Below the pieces are notes generated by a model. That model saw nothing but the letters and a program-made list of their open reading frames with translations, was not told where the DNA came from and did not search any database. Of a stretch of 64,000 nucleotides of DNA, positions 63,077 to 64,000 are shown piece by piece; within the stretch, counting starts at the first letter, position 1, and the number at the start of each line of letters is the position of its first letter. The stretch is from Vespula vulgaris (lineage: Eukaryota > Arthropoda > Insecta > Hymenoptera > Vespidae), in contig NC_066595.1 in the NCBI RefSeq assembly GCF_905475345.1, positions 5,642,501 through 5,706,500 on the forward strand, written 5' to 3'. The translations under genes were made by a program, and so were the position numbers.

Positions 63077-64000
63077 TTCTCTATCTCATGCTCTATTCAT
63101 TGCGGTCACGATGCTCTTCTTGCCTCACCTCTCCCGCTAAAACTTTCCCATTTTACGATACAATATTTTAGTCGATTTTCTTTATTGCACATTGCTTAAA
63201 ATCGTCTTAAATGAGACCATATTAATTGATACCTTTTATTATTTCACTTCTTTAAATAATTTACAGGATACAGGTAGTAGTTTTCTTATTTTCTTTTTCA
63301 TTCATTTCAATCGTTCGACTTATCCGAAACGAAAGGACGGTTTAATTGTATTTCTATTAATTAAGTGACTATGAGTAAAAGGATTGTGCTCTATAGCCAA
63401 TCACGAGTTATCTATAACAAAAAAACTATGACTTTATTACGTCACCGAAAGATCATTGTGACCACCATCCTCATATTCTTCGTTCTATTTAAGTAATACT
63501 TCACGAAATTTTATTGTTTCTGCGGGAATACACTTCTACGTAAAAAAAAAAAAGACTATTAAATCGACTATATATGTATGTACCTTAAAATACATTGCAG
63601 TACATAGTAAGTGTTCTTGTAAGGATTAAACGTTAAGAAAGAAATTACTTCTATGTCTGCACGCTACTGTATATATCTTCTTTCTTTCTCGTTTACCAAT
63701 AAATTTTGTTGTAAAACTTGAGAAACATCATGTACTACCTTTATTGATATCGTGTTGTCTTTACTGTTGAATTATCTTGTTACGCTTTGCAATTTGTATT
63801 TCTCACGCATGTACATACAATACTCCTTTTTTTTCTTGCATGTTACTCTAATAAAATTCAATTTTTACTTGCGGAATAATATATGTAACGACGTAATAAA
63901 ATCTAATAGCAGGATTGGATGTTAGCTGTTACTAAATACAACCAAGATATAATCTTGACTCGTTTAACGATACACAAAAATAGATATCAATGTATACAGG
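63077..64000 (+). other. 3' UTR and downstream flank
   Basis: The likely 3' UTR of the helical-protein gene runs to about 63720, with AATAAA at 63698-63703; further AATAAA-like hexamers occur near 63850 and 63894. No other gene recognised up to the window end. Confidence 0.55.

Noticed and set aside
1..64000. CRISPR arrays, operons, ribosome binding sites, bacterial insertion sequences
   Set aside because: The window is eukaryotic (spliced genes, nuclear tRNAs without encoded CCA); repeats seen are microsatellites or transposon ends, with no regularly spaced direct repeats.

Overview
This is nuclear DNA of an insect, most likely a hymenopteran (bee, wasp or ant). It is very AT-rich and full of (TA)n, (GA)n, (CT)n and (ATT)n microsatellites. 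All recognised multi-exon genes have short GT-AG introns, and the predicted proteins are insect-like. A (TTAGG)3 block, the insect telomere unit, and decayed copies of insect transposons support this. The order assignment is inference; no species is claimed.

Layout. Positions 1-25,600 are a gene-poor stretch. I see no recognisable protein gene there, only one possible minus-strand first coding exon (20,067-20,111), a CpG-rich block (about 21,950-22,150) that may be a promoter, and a short TTAA-flanked piggyBac-like element (4,044-4,250). A tRNA-Val(UAC) is at 25,602-25,673. Positions 26,400-28,500 hold decayed transposon pieces: a DUF4817-type helix-turn-helix fragment, a gag-like fragment and a CCHC knuckle. 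The gene cluster follows: a plus-strand tetraspanin (29,219-31,453) with a tRNA-Asp(GUC) nested in its third intron, then a convergent minus-strand CD63/Tsp42E-like tetraspanin (32,316-34,046), then a minus-strand secreted Cu/Zn superoxide dismutase (38,110-39,111). After an 11 kb gene desert with several inverted-repeat elements comes a second secreted Cu/Zn SOD on the plus strand (50,402-51,268). Next are an unrecognised minus-strand two-exon candidate gene (52,568-53,358), the spliceosomal Sm D1 gene (54,170-55,440, minus), the intronless-looking mitochondrial malonyl-CoA:ACP transacylase gene (55,954-57,213, minus), and a plus-strand two-exon gene (60,747-63,076) for a helical protein that may be a muscle thick-filament protein of the myofilin type.

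The genes are ordinary housekeeping or secretory genes and do not form a pathway. Two relations stand out. The two tetraspanins share a phase-0 second exon of exactly 189 nt. The two SODs share a final exon of exactly 255 nt with the metal ligands at identical positions. Each pair is therefore best read as old paralogues kept within one neighbourhood. The less expected content is a set of short non-autonomous transposons whose terminal inverted repeats and target duplications can be read directly (4.0, 36.6, 40.2 and 51.7 kb, and a related end at 61.7 kb inside an intron), and a hairpin-rich, LTR-like block at 57.8-58.0 kb. I did not find a convincing novel biological system; the findings are ranked accordingly.
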